From Pseudomonadota bacterium (GTDB lineage: Bacteria; Pseudomonadota; Gammaproteobacteria; Steroidobacterales; Steroidobacteraceae): a stretch of 64,000 bases of DNA. Positions within the stretch are counted from its first letter, which is position 1. Each line of letters starts with the position of its first letter. The stretch lies in assembly GCA_018241505.1 (NCBI GenBank), contig JAFEDS010000037.1, forward strand, positions 1 to 64,000, in the 5' to 3' direction. A program made the translations under genes and the position numbers. The notes beneath the pieces are model-generated. The model was not told where the DNA came from. It saw nothing but the letters and a program-made list of their open reading frames with translations, and did not search any database. This document shows positions 50,367-59,353 of this stretch, in pieces.

Positions 50367-50448
50367 CCCCTCGGGCGATGGCATGATTGGACGCCCTCAG
50401 TGATAATGCGAATCAGTCTTACCCCGATTTCGGTCGCTGAACCCCGCT

Positions 50449-52467
50449 ATGACTGCCGGAACACCCCGCACGCCTGCGGCATCTACCTCCCTTGAGCCGG
50501 CAGCGGACGATTTGCGCGCCCCAGAGGCGGCCGGTCACAGGCCTTGTGCACAGCGCGCCATGGCCGGATTATTCGCGCTGCTTGCGCTGCTCCTCGCGAT
50601 GGGCACCGCCTACGCGGTCGATACCCCCTCCACCCTTCTACACGTCGTGGACTACATCGCTGCTGACTACAGCGGCGCGGTCGATCAGGGCCGTGTCAAA
50701 AATGCCGACGAATATAAGGAAATGCGGGAATTTGCCGAGCAGGCACTCGCGCTCGGGCAATCCCTGCCTGAACACGCGCGCAAGCCGGAGCTCCTCCAGC
50801 AGGCTCAGGAGTTGAAAGCCCTGGTGATGCGGGGCGCACCGGCCCCCGCGGTGAGCGCGGCAGCCGGGCACCTGCACCAAACACTCATCGAGGCCTTCCA
50901 GATTCAAAGCGTTCCGCGGGCTGTGCCAGCACTCGCCAGCGCGCCGGCGCTCTACGAGCGCGAGTGCAGCGGTTGTCATGGAGTGAACGGCCTGGGCGAT
51001 GGACCCGCCTCGAGAGCAATGGATCCTCCGCCCGCCAACTTTCAGGATGCCACCCGCATGTCGCGGCGCTCCGTATTCAGCCTCTACAACACGATCACTC
51101 AGGGTGTCTCGGGCACTGCCATGCCGTCCTTTGCAACTTTGTCCGAAGCGGACCGATGGACACTGGCCCTGTACGTCTCCAATCTCGCGCCCACTTCCGC
51201 GGAACGGCAGCAGGGTGAGGCGGCATGGCGTCGCGAGGGCCGCTGGAACCAAGTCTTCGCACGTGCGCAGACCGTATACGCGTCGTCTCCCGACGAGTTG
51301 CGCGCGCAACTCGGTTCCGAGGCGGTGTCGGTACAAGCCTTTTTACGTGCGCACCCCGAAACGCTCGCGAGCCTTGCTTCGCGCGATCCGGTGGTATTTG
51401 CCCAAGCCACCGTCGAGTCCGCGCGGCAGGCGTACAACTCCGGCGACCGTGCCCGAGCCCGGCAACTGGCGATTCAAGCCTATCTGGAAGGCTTTGAATT
51501 GGTGGAGAGCCGATTGAGCACGCTCGATTCCGCGCTCGTGCACGAAACCGAACGCGCGATGATGAGCTTGCGCCAACAGATCGATGCCGGCACGGCGGTG
51601 AACATCGACGCACCGGCGGCCGCCGTCCGTTTGCTGTTGGATCGAGGGCGCGCTGCGCTCGAGCGCGGACCACTGTCAGCGGGGACGAGCTTCTTCAGCG
51701 CGCTCCTGATCTTCGTGCGCGAAGGACTCGAAGCGTTGCTGGTGGTCGCAGGCATCATATCGATTCTGATTCGGGCCAATCGCCGCGACGCTCTGCCGTA
51801 TGTCCATGTCGGATGGATCGGCGCGTGCGCGCTCGGCTTGCTGACATGGATGGTAGCGACGTATCTGGTGAGCGTCTCCGGTGCGAGTCGCGAGCTGACG
51901 GAAGGCGTGAGCGCCCTGCTCGCCGCGCTGATGTTAGTGTATGTCGGTTACTGGCTGCATACGCGTTCGGCTGCAGGCGCGTGGCAGCACTTCATACGCG
52001 ATCACGTGGGCAGCGCTCTGGCCAAACGCTCTTTGTGGACGATGGCCGCGCTGGCTTTCATCAGCGTTTATCGGGAAATGTTCGAGACCGTGTTGTTTTA
52101 CCAAGCGCTCTGGATCGAAGCCGGCGCCGGGGCGCGGGGCGCGGTGCTAGCCGGTGTGGGTGTCGGGGCGTTGACTCTGGCCTTGATCGGCTATGCCCTG
52201 TTGAAATACGGCATCAAGCTGCCGCTCGGAGCGTTCTTCGCAACCAGCGCGGCGCTCCTGTGCGTGCTGGCCGTCGTCATGGCAGGTGAAGGCATCCACT
52301 CGCTGCAGGAGGCTGGCACTTTGGCAAGCACGCCGGTTGATGGGCCGACGGTCTCCTGGCTCGGCATCTTTCCGACCCTGCAGACCCTGGTTGGCCAGTT
52401 GACCCTCGCGATCGCCATCGCCGCCGTCCTATGGCTCGCACGGCGGCGAGCGGCAGTTCGGATCTGA
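50449..52467 (+). CDS. Cytochrome c-FTR1 permease fusion (PbrT-like)
   Basis: A product of up to 672 residues; the true start may be the ATG at 50560, which begins the signal peptide MAGLFALLALLLAMG. The periplasmic part has a haem c site CSGCH at 173-177 and a candidate Met ligand in GTAMPSF. The C-terminal permease has about seven helices and both FTR1 metal motifs: REGLE at 424-428 and REMFE at 542-546 (the second is normally REGxE). Such fusions include PbrT, a lead-uptake protein, and iron-uptake homologues. Its neighbours (a P-type ATPase and UppP) favour the pbr reading. Confidence 0.85.
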   Translation: MTAGTPRTPAASTSLEPAADDLRAPEAAGHRPCAQRAMAGLFALLALLLAMGTAYAVDTPSTLLHVVDYIAADYSGAVDQGRVKNADEYKEMREFAEQALALGQSLPEHARKPELLQQAQELKALVMRGAPAPAVSAAAGHLHQTLIEAFQIQSVPRAVPALASAPALYERECSGCHGVNGLGDGPASRAMDPPPANFQDATRMSRRSVFSLYNTITQGVSGTAMPSFATLSEADRWTLALYVSNLAPTSAERQQGEAAWRREGRWNQVFARAQTVYASSPDELRAQLGSEAVSVQAFLRAHPETLASLASRDPVVFAQATVESARQAYNSGDRARARQLAIQAYLEGFELVESRLSTLDSALVHETERAMMSLRQQIDAGTAVNIDAPAAAVRLLLDRGRAALERGPLSAGTSFFSALLIFVREGLEALLVVAGIISILIRANRRDALPYVHVGWIGACALGLLTWMVATYLVSVSGASRELTEGVSALLAALMLVYVGYWLHTRSAAGAWQHFIRDHVGSALAKRSLWTMAALAFISVYREMFETVLFYQALWIEAGAGARGAVLAGVGVGALTLALIGYALLKYGIKLPLGAFFATSAALLCVLAVVMAGEGIHSLQEAGTLASTPVDGPTVSWLGIFPTLQTLVGQLTLAIAIAAVLWLARRRAAVRI

Positions 52468-52536
52468 TCCACCTCACAGCCGAGCGCTCCGGGGGACGAT
52501 TGCTCGCGGCCGGGGCACACTCAGGGACTAATTTGA

Positions 52537-53406
52537 ATGTCACCTCTCAAGATCCTCATTCTTGCGATAGTGCAAGGACTGGCGGAACTCCTGCCGGTGT
52601 CGAGCTCTGCGCACGTAGTCGTAACCGAGAAGTTACTGGGCCTGGATCCGTCGTCGCCACCTATGACACTCCTTTTGGTGATGCTCCACACAGGTACCAT
52701 GTTTGCGGTCATCGTGTATTTCTGGCCGCAGTGGCGCGGCACCTATCATAGCAGCGCACCGGCTTTCAAAAACTTTGCCAGACTGGTCGTGATCGCGACA
52801 ACATTCACAGCGGTCATTGGCGAAGCCATCATCAAGACCATCGAAAGGACGATCTTTCGCGGGGTGCCGAATGCTCAGATCGAAGATCTTTTCAGTCATC
52901 TTGAAATCATTGCGCCCGCCTTGGCCGCGGCTGGCCTACTCATTGTGATTGCGGGAATCTTCGAGAAGCGCCATCCAACGCGAATTCTGTCCGAAACAAA
53001 CGACCTGACCTGGAAACAGGCAGGCCTGATTGGAGTCGTCCAGGGACTGTGCTTACCTTTCCGGGGCTTTTCACGTTCAGGAGCAACGATTTCGGCAGGC
53101 ATGTTGCTCGGCGTAGCCAAATCCCGAGCGGAGGCTTTTAGCTTCGCTTTGGCGGTGGTTTTGACTCCGCCCATTGTTGCCCACGAGAGCGTGCGGCTCA
53201 TCGAATCGACGCGTATCAACGGCACGGCGGATCTCGCCTCGTTCGCTTTCCTGAGTCTGCTGGGAGCCGTGGTCGCGTTTCTCGCGGGTCTTCTTGCCTT
53301 GAAATGGCTCAGTAAGTGGCTCGAGGGCGGTCGATGGTATCTGTTCGGCATCTACTGCCTGATCGCTGCCGCCCTGGTGACTGTCTTGCACCACGCCGGA
53401 TATTGA
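52537..53406 (+). CDS. uppP: Undecaprenyl-diphosphatase UppP/BacA family (PbrB-like)
   Basis: The 289-residue membrane phosphatase has the two active-site repeats. QGLAELLPVSSSAH at 13-26 carries the catalytic Glu and Ser/His, and GLCLPFRGFSRSGATIS carries SRSG, although the usual PGxSRSG has FRGFSRSG. In lead resistance this enzyme releases phosphate that precipitates exported Pb. It could otherwise be a general bacitracin-resistance copy. The 69-bp gap to the FTR1 gene suggests cotranscription. Confidence 0.88.
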   Translation: MSPLKILILAIVQGLAELLPVSSSAHVVVTEKLLGLDPSSPPMTLLLVMLHTGTMFAVIVYFWPQWRGTYHSSAPAFKNFARLVVIATTFTAVIGEAIIKTIERTIFRGVPNAQIEDLFSHLEIIAPALAAAGLLIVIAGIFEKRHPTRILSETNDLTWKQAGLIGVVQGLCLPFRGFSRSGATISAGMLLGVAKSRAEAFSFALAVVLTPPIVAHESVRLIESTRINGTADLASFAFLSLLGAVVAFLAGLLALKWLSKWLEGGRWYLFGIYCLIAAALVTVLHHAGY

Positions 53407-53581
53407 CGCCTCGAGATCACCTGGACGAGCCACTAAGCCGTGGCGAACCAGCGGCGCGAGCTGGGCGCAGTTGCGCATTGCCTGCGCCGACAGCAAGAAT
53501 CAAATCCCCACGCGGTACAGTGAGGGACCCGGACACCGCGTGATGCGCGCGACCTTTGCCGCCGGTCTCCGGCCTACGAGG

Positions 53582-54091
53582 CTAGGTTCGGCCGTCCGGC
53601 GTCCTTTCTGAACCTGTCTGAGCATCCCGCGTCCCTGGCCCGCTCTCCCCCGGTTTGCCAAGATTGCTCTTGAGCGGCTTGAGTACCACGAGGACAAGAA
53701 AATTCGTGAGCGAGAGAATGAGGCCCAGATCGTAGTATCCGGACCCAACGGCCGCCCCGACAACGCCAACGTTCCAGATACTCGCCGCCGTGGCCGTACC
53801 GTGAATGGCGCGCTCTGACTTGAGAATGGCGCCGCCGCCGATGAAACCGATGCCGGTGATCAAACCTTCCAGGACGCGCGCCTGCGCCGGCGAGCGTTCA
53901 CCGAGAATCTCGATGGCGAGGATAACAAACCCGCAGCTGGCCATAGCCACGATTGGAAAGGTGCGCAGGCCGGCGCTGCGCGCCTCGCGCTCCCGATTCC
54001 ATCCGATCGGCAGTACGAACAAGAATGCGAGCGCCAAGCGCACGAGATGGTTCGGAACATCCGCCCAGATGCCCCAATAGGGACTGTTCAT
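53582..54091 (-). CDS. MgtC/SapB-family membrane protein (copy 2)
   Basis: The 169-residue product has LPIGWNREREARSAGLRTFP, GLITGIGFIGGGAILK and GTATAASIWNVGVVGAAVG in separate blocks, collinear with copy 1 at 28370-28813 and similar in length. It is convergent with uppP. Two MgtC paralogues flank the metal cargo, 25 kb apart. Confidence 0.88.
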   Translation of the reverse strand: MNSPYWGIWADVPNHLVRLALAFLFVLPIGWNREREARSAGLRTFPIVAMASCGFVILAIEILGERSPAQARVLEGLITGIGFIGGGAILKSERAIHGTATAASIWNVGVVGAAVGSGYYDLGLILSLTNFLVLVVLKPLKSNLGKPGESGPGTRDAQTGSERTPDGRT

Positions 54092-54651
54092 TATTGCAAC
54101 GCGCTCCTGAGGAACCGGGGGTGACGTGCGCGGAGGCCTATCCGCAAAACTGCTTCGGATGTGTCCAGCCGCGGGGGAGCCCGATCTACGTTCATCGATA
54201 TCTGCGTGGTTCCAAGGACGCTCGCAGTAGGGGAACGGAAGCAGGCAACCTCAAGCTACGTTCCCAGCAAGCATCGCGCCCGCTGATACAACATACCTGC
54301 GTTGAAATCCGAGGGCACGCCGCGCATCGAACCGGCGGCGGCCGGAAATGAGTGCCAGGCATCCCGCCAACATCCCCGGCGAACCCGCCCGCGTGAACCG
54401 CCGGTCAGTAGGAGCGCGATCCCAAGGCGCAGGCACTTGACGTCCCTGGCCGACGGCTCATCAGAAAAAACGCACGGCGCCGGCGGTACGCCCTGTCTTC
54501 GATGGCGATCCAGGCGCGTCGATGATTTCGTCTGCGAACCGGCGGCATAGAGAAAAAGCCTGCGGCGCTCGGCAGAGTCAGCCCGGCTTTGCTCGCGAAA
54601 ATGAGACAGTTACACGACTGCCGTGCAATTCGCCGGTGAAAGCGGGCACTG
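54092..54651. other. Intergenic region before the mer genes
   Basis: About 560 bp with no gene I can support on either strand. The promoter for the MgtC copy should lie at the left; the rest may be a junction between inserted modules. Confidence 0.5.
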
Positions 54652-55044
54652 TCAGTGTGCGAGCTTCTCCAATACCGGACAAAGTTCCCCATCATTAGCA
54701 TCGCACGCGGCAACCCACACCCGCAGTTCCCGTCGCAGTCGAGCCAACGTCCGCATCTTTTGCTCAATCGCCGCCAACTTCCTCGCCGCCAAGGTGCGGC
54801 TTGCCCCACACGCCGGGCGACCGGTCAATCGAAGCAGCGCTCGGACTTCGTCCAAGGTAAAACCGCTTTGTTGCGCGCGCTTGATGAAGCGCAAGCGAGA
54901 GACGTCAGCCACGCCGTACCTGCGAATGCCGTTCAGCGGTCGAGTCGGTTCGCGCAGCAACCCGCGTCGCTGGTAGTAGCGCACGGTCTCTACATGCACG
55001 TTTGCCTCTTTCGCCAAAGCGCCGATCGTAAGGGCCTCAGACAC
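54652..55044 (-). CDS. merR: Mercury-responsive regulator MerR
   Basis: The 130-residue product starts with GTG at 55044 (CGGAG, 7 nt), chosen over a longer reading because the true MerR N-terminus is LTIGALAKEANVHVETVRYY. Cys residues at 79, 114 and 122 match the Hg-binding triad of MerR (82/117/126 in Tn501). It is divergent from merT across a classical mer operator. Confidence 0.92.
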   Translation of the reverse strand: MSEALTIGALAKEANVHVETVRYYQRRGLLREPTRPLNGIRRYGVADVSRLRFIKRAQQSGFTLDEVRALLRLTGRPACGASRTLAARKLAAIEQKMRTLARLRRELRVWVAACDANDGELCPVLEKLAH

Positions 55045-55047
55045 CGA

Positions 55048-55079
55048 TTGACTCCGTACCCAGGTACGGGAGATATGAT
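55048..55079 (+). promoter_or_regulatory. mer operator-promoter
   Basis: TTGACT (55048-55053), the dyad CCGTAC-CCAG-GTACGG (55054-55069) and TATGAT (55074-55079), giving a 20-bp spacer; a 19-bp register gives ATATGA. This is the standard twisted mer promoter. Confidence 0.85.
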
Positions 55080-55085
55080 GCACCC

Positions 55086-55445
55086 GTGGATATATCGAGC
55101 TCAAGAGCTTCCCCACGGTGGGCGCTGCTGACGGGTGCTGCCGCGGCGATCGGTGCGTCGCTGTGCTGTGTTGTGCCGTTAGTTCTCGTCTCTCTGGGCA
55201 TCAGCGGTGCGTGGCTTGCGAGCCTGACCGCCCTCGAACCATATAGACCGTTGTTCGCGTTAGTAGCGGTCGCCTCGTTGGGCATTGCCGCATGGCGGCT
55301 GTACGGTCCCTCGAGCCGTTGTGAGGACGGCCGGACCTGTGCGGACCCGCACGTACTTCGGCGGCGCCGCCGGCTCCTGTGGATTGCCGTCGCGGTCATC
55401 GCGCCGTTACTGCTTTTTCCCTACTACATCACCTGGTTTGTTTAG
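55086..55445 (+). CDS. merT: MerT mercuric transport protein
   Basis: The 119-residue inner-membrane protein has three helices. The first-helix Cys pair is in GASLCCVVPLVLV; the second Cys pair is in the cytoplasmic loop (CEDGRTCADPHV). ALEPYRPLFALVAVASLG matches the family core. The GTG start lies only 7 nt after the promoter -10, so the message may be leaderless or nearly so. It imports Hg(II) handed over by MerP. Confidence 0.9.
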   Translation: MDISSSRASPRWALLTGAAAAIGASLCCVVPLVLVSLGISGAWLASLTALEPYRPLFALVAVASLGIAAWRLYGPSSRCEDGRTCADPHVLRRRRRLLWIAVAVIAPLLLFPYYITWFV

Positions 55446-55454
55446 GAGCCGCTC

Positions 55455-55739
55455 ATGAAGAGAGCCGGTTTGATTGCGTTGCTGCTATTGGCCGGGCCGG
55501 CTTTCGCCGCGGAGCCCCGCACTGTCACGCTCGGGGTCGAACACATGACCTGCGCGGCGTGCCCTATCACCGTTCGCAAGGCCTTGTCCCATGTTGCTGG
55601 GGTCTCAGCATCCACGGTGGACATGAAGGCGCACACTGCAACCGTGACCTTTGATCCAACGCGAACGTCCGCGGAGGCGCTCGCAACAGCCATCAGTCAG
55701 GCGGGTTTTCCGGCCAAGGTGCTCTCGAGTGGCAGTTGA
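55455..55739 (+). CDS. merP: MerP periplasmic mercury-binding protein
   Basis: The 94-residue product has a signal peptide ending AGPAFAAEP. The HMA fold carries HMTCAACPITVRKAL, the Hg-binding CxxC, and TVTFDPTRTSAEAL. It lies 9 bp after merT. No merA reductase follows in this window, so the mer module looks uptake-only or truncated. Confidence 0.92.
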   Translation: MKRAGLIALLLLAGPAFAAEPRTVTLGVEHMTCAACPITVRKALSHVAGVSASTVDMKAHTATVTFDPTRTSAEALATAISQAGFPAKVLSSGS

Positions 55740-55929
55740 GGTCATACTCCAGAGCGAACTGACCTGCCCGACCTGTGGGTATCGGCAGAGCGGCTGCCAT
55801 CGGGGGACCATTCAGTGCTACGAGCATGTGGGGCTGGTGACGAAGGCAGCGAGCCGTGCGAACGGGTACCGGGAATATCGAACGGAGGAAGTCGAGCGCC
55901 TGCGCGCCTCGCAGCCGCAGGCCGCATAG
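55729..55929 (+). pseudogene. Chimeric remnant: Cys-motif start joined to a MerR-type HTH
   Basis: From the GTG at 55729, which overlaps merP, the frame reads VILQSELTCPTCGYRQ, resembling the start of the GDCC protein at 55934 (LQSTITCPHCRHSQ). It then switches to IQCYEHVGLV, NGYREYRTEEVERLR, which is a MerR-family HTH half (IRYYExVGLL, GYRxY, VERLRFI). At about 66 residues it lacks the first HTH helix. It is probably a recombination scar; a functional fusion is less likely. Confidence 0.55.
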
Positions 55930-55933
55930 CCCT

Positions 55934-56149
55934 ATGGAATTGCAATCGACCATAACGTGTCCCCACTGCAGACACTCGCAGCGTGAGACCATGCCGACAG
56001 ATGCCTGTCAGTTCTACTATGAATGCACCGGCTGCCACACGCTGCTTCGACCGAAGGCGGGTCATTGCTGTGTCTTTTGCTCGTACGGGACGGTTGTCTG
56101 CCCCCCGATGCAGACCCCGGACCCGTGCTGCGGGGCGTCCCCCAACTGA
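55934..56149 (+). CDS. GDCC-type small Cys-rich protein
   Basis: The 71-residue product starts at the ATG at 55934. CPHC and CTGC pairs precede GHCCVFCSYGTVVCPP, the signature block of the GDCCVxC-domain proteins found beside mer and selenium or arsenic genes (usually GDCCVFCSYG). Ten Cys residues in total make it a likely metal or thiol protein. The exact role is unknown. Confidence 0.75.
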   Translation: MELQSTITCPHCRHSQRETMPTDACQFYYECTGCHTLLRPKAGHCCVFCSYGTVVCPPMQTPDPCCGASPN

Positions 56150-56181
56150 CACCAGCCCCCTCCTTCAGCGATTCCCTCAGG

Positions 56182-56403
56182 TTAGTTATTTGAAGTCAGC
56201 TTTCCTGGTGCCGGTTGCTCCATCAAGTATCCATGCGCTCGCCAACAGGCCACCCAATTCCTGAGACCGGGCTTCTCCATCATCCCAGCATGCGCTTTGA
56301 AGCAGCGCGCCAATTCAGCATCGGAAGGCAAGCCGGCAGCAGTCGCTGCGTAAGCGGCAGCCAGGCCTGTGATCAGCAGTAAGATGGGTGCGTATTTCTT
56401 CAT
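56182..56403 (-). CDS. Small exported hypothetical protein
   Basis: The 73-residue product starts at the ATG at 56403 (GGAG, 7 nt). The signal peptide ends AATAAGLP. The mature part has two Cys in matching contexts (ARCFKAHAGM and VACWRAHGYLM), likely a disulfide. It lies just downstream of the ECF sigma/NrsF pair and may be in that regulon. Confidence 0.65.
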   Translation of the reverse strand: MKKYAPILLLITGLAAAYAATAAGLPSDAELARCFKAHAGMMEKPGLRNWVACWRAHGYLMEQPAPGKLTSNN

Positions 56404-56512
56404 GATGGATCTCCGTAAGTGGAACAGTATGTAAGTGGGCCGAAACAGCTTCCTCATCGAGTAATACGCATCCTCACCGCGAAAGGTTACAGCCTCCTCT
56501 GCTGGCCCCGCT

Positions 56513-57154
56513 CTACCACCGCAGCAATCGCGATCCAATGAGTGCGCCGATCAAGGCGCATGACGCAATGGCGCTCGCATATAACACTGCGGCGGCCAAC
56601 ACCGACACGACGGGCTGATTCAAGGCAAGCGCCGCTACCGCCATTGCACCCGCAACGAGCCCTGCGGCCGCACCGCTCAAAGCCGGATACACCGGTGCCC
56701 CGCTACGGAGCGCCCAGAAGAGCGCCGCGAGCGTTGGGACGGCTACGACGGGGATGCAGATCAGGCAGTTGCCCAATAGCTCCCCGGAGAGAACCTCCCC
56801 CCAACTCGCGCGCGGCTCTCGCGTGATCCCAACAATGCCTCCCAGGAGCAGCGCCAGGAACACAGCCCCAACAGGGAACAGCGCTGCAGACACGCGCTTT
56901 CCGGGTTGGCCTGCGACAAACAGCAGTCGCAATCCGGCCGCGACCAACGCCAGCGTCAGTGCGAACACTCCTGCCTGGAGACCGGGCCGATGTCCGCCGA
57001 GGCCCTGCAACGTGGTTCCGAACATGGAGCACTGCAGACACAGAGCGACAGCTATTCCGATTCCGCTGGCAATCAATAGCGAAGCGCCCCACTGCCGGCG
57101 AGGTGCCGGCGGCACGTTGGTGCTCAACATCTTGATGAGGTCCTCGGTCTTCAC
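56513..57154 (-). CDS. nrsF: NrsF-type (DUF1109) membrane anti-sigma factor
   Basis: The 213-residue protein has six hydrophobic helices in the DUF1109 layout, with Cys-containing helices (LQCSMFG, GNCLICIPVVAVP) characteristic of NrsF. ATGA-type overlap with the sigma gene (57151-57154) shows coupling. NrsF proteins inhibit ECF sigma factors (SigF type) and release them on oxidant or metal stress. Confidence 0.88.
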   Translation of the reverse strand: MKTEDLIKMLSTNVPPAPRRQWGASLLIASGIGIAVALCLQCSMFGTTLQGLGGHRPGLQAGVFALTLALVAAGLRLLFVAGQPGKRVSAALFPVGAVFLALLLGGIVGITREPRASWGEVLSGELLGNCLICIPVVAVPTLAALFWALRSGAPVYPALSGAAAGLVAGAMAVAALALNQPVVSVLAAAVLYASAIASCALIGALIGSRLLRW

Positions 57155-57735
57155 GGAACGCTCCTTTGTCGAACCAGTTTGGACAGCGCCTTGAGCCCCC
57201 GATGTACCGACACTTTGATGGCAGACTCAGACATCGCGGTACGCGCGGCGGCTTCACTCACCGTGAGTCCTTGCAATTTCACGAGCTCGATGGCTTCCCG
57301 CATTTTAGGCGCCAATTTCGAGATGAGGGCTTGCAGGTCGAGACCGCTCTCGGTTGCGTTTGAATCTCCGTCGGTGGGTGGATCCGGCACTGCGTCCAGT
57401 GATAACGCGGCGGCGGATGTTCGAGTCCTGCGGAAGTAGTCGACGAGCCTGTATTGGCCGATCGCATACATCCACGGTGTGAATGGTTGTGCCTGATCGT
57501 AAGTGTGTCGATGCGTGAAAATAGAGATGAGAGTCTCCTGAACAAGATCCTCTGCATCGGCGGACGATCTGCCTACCCGAGCCAGGCGCCCCTTGAAATA
57601 AGACCGCAACAAGCGGCTCGCCCGGGTCAGAAGCGCCTCGGTTGCCACATCGCTCCCTGCTACGCAGGCCAGCATCAATTTGCGGAGCTCGAGCTCGCTG
57701 GAGCCGCTGGTCGTCTTGGAGGCGGTGGTCGACAT
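57151..57735 (-). CDS. ECF sigma factor (NrsF-controlled)
   Basis: The 194-residue product starts at the ATG at 57735. Region 2 is SSADAEDLVQETLISIFTHR then PFTPWMYAIGQYRLVDYFRR. Region 4 is LAPKMREAIELVKLQGLTVS then EAAARTAMSESAIKVSVHRG. No clear ribosome site. Its likely regulon includes msrQ/msrP next door, as in SigF-type systems that respond to oxidised methionine or metals. Confidence 0.9.
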   Translation of the reverse strand: MSTTASKTTSGSSELELRKLMLACVAGSDVATEALLTRASRLLRSYFKGRLARVGRSSADAEDLVQETLISIFTHRHTYDQAQPFTPWMYAIGQYRLVDYFRRTRTSAAALSLDAVPDPPTDGDSNATESGLDLQALISKLAPKMREAIELVKLQGLTVSEAAARTAMSESAIKVSVHRGLKALSKLVRQRSVP

Positions 57736-57773
57736 GACTAATACGCAAAGACAGTCGAATGGGTTACAGGGCA

Positions 57774-58394
57774 CTACGCGGAACGAGTTGCGGCCGGGTT
57801 TGGGCGTTGCCGGACGGCCGACCACGGCAGCCGCCACGCCAGCAGCACAAGCAGAACCCCCAGATAAATCAGCGGCTTGAACGTGTCGGCCTTGACCAGC
57901 CAAAGATAATGAAAAGCTCCCAGAAGCGCGGCGGGATAAACCAATCGATGCAGGGTTTTCCAATCGCGCCCGAGGCGCCGCTGCCAGCGGTCTGTGGAGG
58001 TAATGGCCAGCGGAAGCAGCATCAACCAGGCGGTGAGACCCAGTGTGATGTACGTTCGACGCGAGAAGTCTTCCACCAACTGCAGCAGTGACAGCTCCAG
58101 ATCGAAAACCAGGTAGATCGAGAAGTGCAGGCAAAGATAGGCGTATGCCCACAAGCCAACGGCGCGGCGGACCCGAATCGGCTCGCTGCGTCCGATCAAC
58201 TTGCGCAGCGGCGTGAGGGCCAGTGTCACCAACAACAACCGCAGCGACCAATCACCTGTGTAATGCTCAAGAAATTCCACCGGATTGGGTCCGAGCCGGC
58301 TGGTGACGGTCCATTTGATCGCGAATCCAAGGGGGATGATTCCGAGCGCCCAGGCGCCTGCCTTCCAGAGGAGGACCGGATACGAGTCGCGCAT
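57774..58394 (-). CDS. msrQ: MsrQ haem-binding membrane subunit
   Basis: The 206-residue protein of the YedZ family has six helices. Haem His candidates are in LCLHFSIYLVFDLEL and TLHRLVYPAALLGAFHYLWL. It passes electrons from the quinone pool to MsrP. The ATG overlaps the msrP stop by 1 nt. Confidence 0.92.
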   Translation of the reverse strand: MRDSYPVLLWKAGAWALGIIPLGFAIKWTVTSRLGPNPVEFLEHYTGDWSLRLLLVTLALTPLRKLIGRSEPIRVRRAVGLWAYAYLCLHFSIYLVFDLELSLLQLVEDFSRRTYITLGLTAWLMLLPLAITSTDRWQRRLGRDWKTLHRLVYPAALLGAFHYLWLVKADTFKPLIYLGVLLVLLAWRLPWSAVRQRPNPAATRSA

Positions 58395-59353
58395 CAGTAG
58401 TTCACCCTGAGATCCATACCGGCGTACAGCGGCGCAACTTCCGGGTAGCCGTTGAACATCAGCGTTTCTCGCTTGAAGAGTTCGCCGAGTCGGCGCTCGC
58501 GGCTCTGGCTCCACCGCGGATGATCGACTGTCGGATTCACGTTTGCGTAGAAGCCGTACTCATTGGGGGCCAGTTGGTTCCACGTCGTCATGGGCATGCG
58601 TTCTGTAAAACGAATGCGCACGATCGACTTGATACTCTTGAAGCCATACTTCCAGGGAAGGGTCAGCCGCAGCGGTGCGCCGTTCTGGTTCGGCAGGACC
58701 TTCCCATACAGGCCCACAGACAGGAAAGCGAGAGGATGCAGCGCCTCGTCGATGCGCAGGCCTTCACGGTACGGAAAGTCCAGAACACCGCGCGCAGTCT
58801 CCGGCATTTGCCGCTCGTCCAACAGAGTTTGGAACGAGACATACTTCCCTTTAGAAGTGGGTTTGAATCGCTTCAGAAGATCCCCCAATGGAAATCCGAC
58901 CCAGGGCGCAACGAGGCTCCACGCCTCGACGCACCGGTGCCGATAGACCCGCTCCTCGAGTGCGTGGGGTCTCATGAGATCTTCGAGATCGATCACCCCA
59001 GGTGCCTCGCACTCGCCGTCGACAACCACTGACCACGGCCGCGTCCGCAGGGTCGCCGCGTTCAGCGCTGGATCCGTTTTGCCCGTCCCGAATTCATAAA
59101 AGTTATTGTAGTGGGTGATGTCATCGTAGGCAGTGATGTTCTCGGACCCCGCCATGTTGGTTGTCTTCACCGTCTTCAATGCAGATAAGGGCGACTTGGA
59201 ATTCTCCGCCGGGTCCTCAGGAGCGCACCCGGCGAGCGCGAGTCCGGCCGCGGCGGCACCCATCCGCATGAATTGACGGCGATCCCAATACTGCGCCTCC
59301 GGCGTGATCTCGGAGGATCTCACCGGATAGGGATGCTCAATCTTTATCAACAT
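58394..59353 (-). CDS. msrP: MsrP periplasmic methionine sulfoxide reductase
   Basis: The 319-residue molybdopterin protein has a Tat signal with twin Arg at 25-26 ([19 protein letters not shown]). The molybdenum-ligand Cys is C141 in [10 protein letters not shown]. It repairs oxidised Met in envelope proteins. Its start overlaps the cusA stop by 7 nt, so msrPQ is coupled to the cus operon, a sensible pairing because copper promotes Met oxidation. Confidence 0.93.
   Translation of the reverse strand: MLIKIEHPYPVRSSEITPEAQYWDRRQFMRMGAAAAGLALAGCAPEDPAENSKSPLSALKTVKTTNMAGSENITAYDDITHYNNFYEFGTGKTDPALNAATLRTRPWSVVVDGECEAPGVIDLEDLMRPHALEERVYRHRCVEAWSLVAPWVGFPLGDLLKRFKPTSKGKYVSFQTLLDERQMPETARGVLDFPYREGLRIDEALHPLAFLSVGLYGKVLPNQNGAPLRLTLPWKYGFKSIKSIVRIRFTERMPMTTWNQLAPNEYGFYANVNPTVDHPRWSQSRERRLGELFKRETLMFNGYPEVAPLYAGMDLRVNY

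Noticed and set aside
54405-54809. Arg/Cys-rich minus-strand frame upstream of merR
   Set aside because: It overlaps merR in another frame and has low-complexity composition typical of out-of-frame GC-rich DNA.
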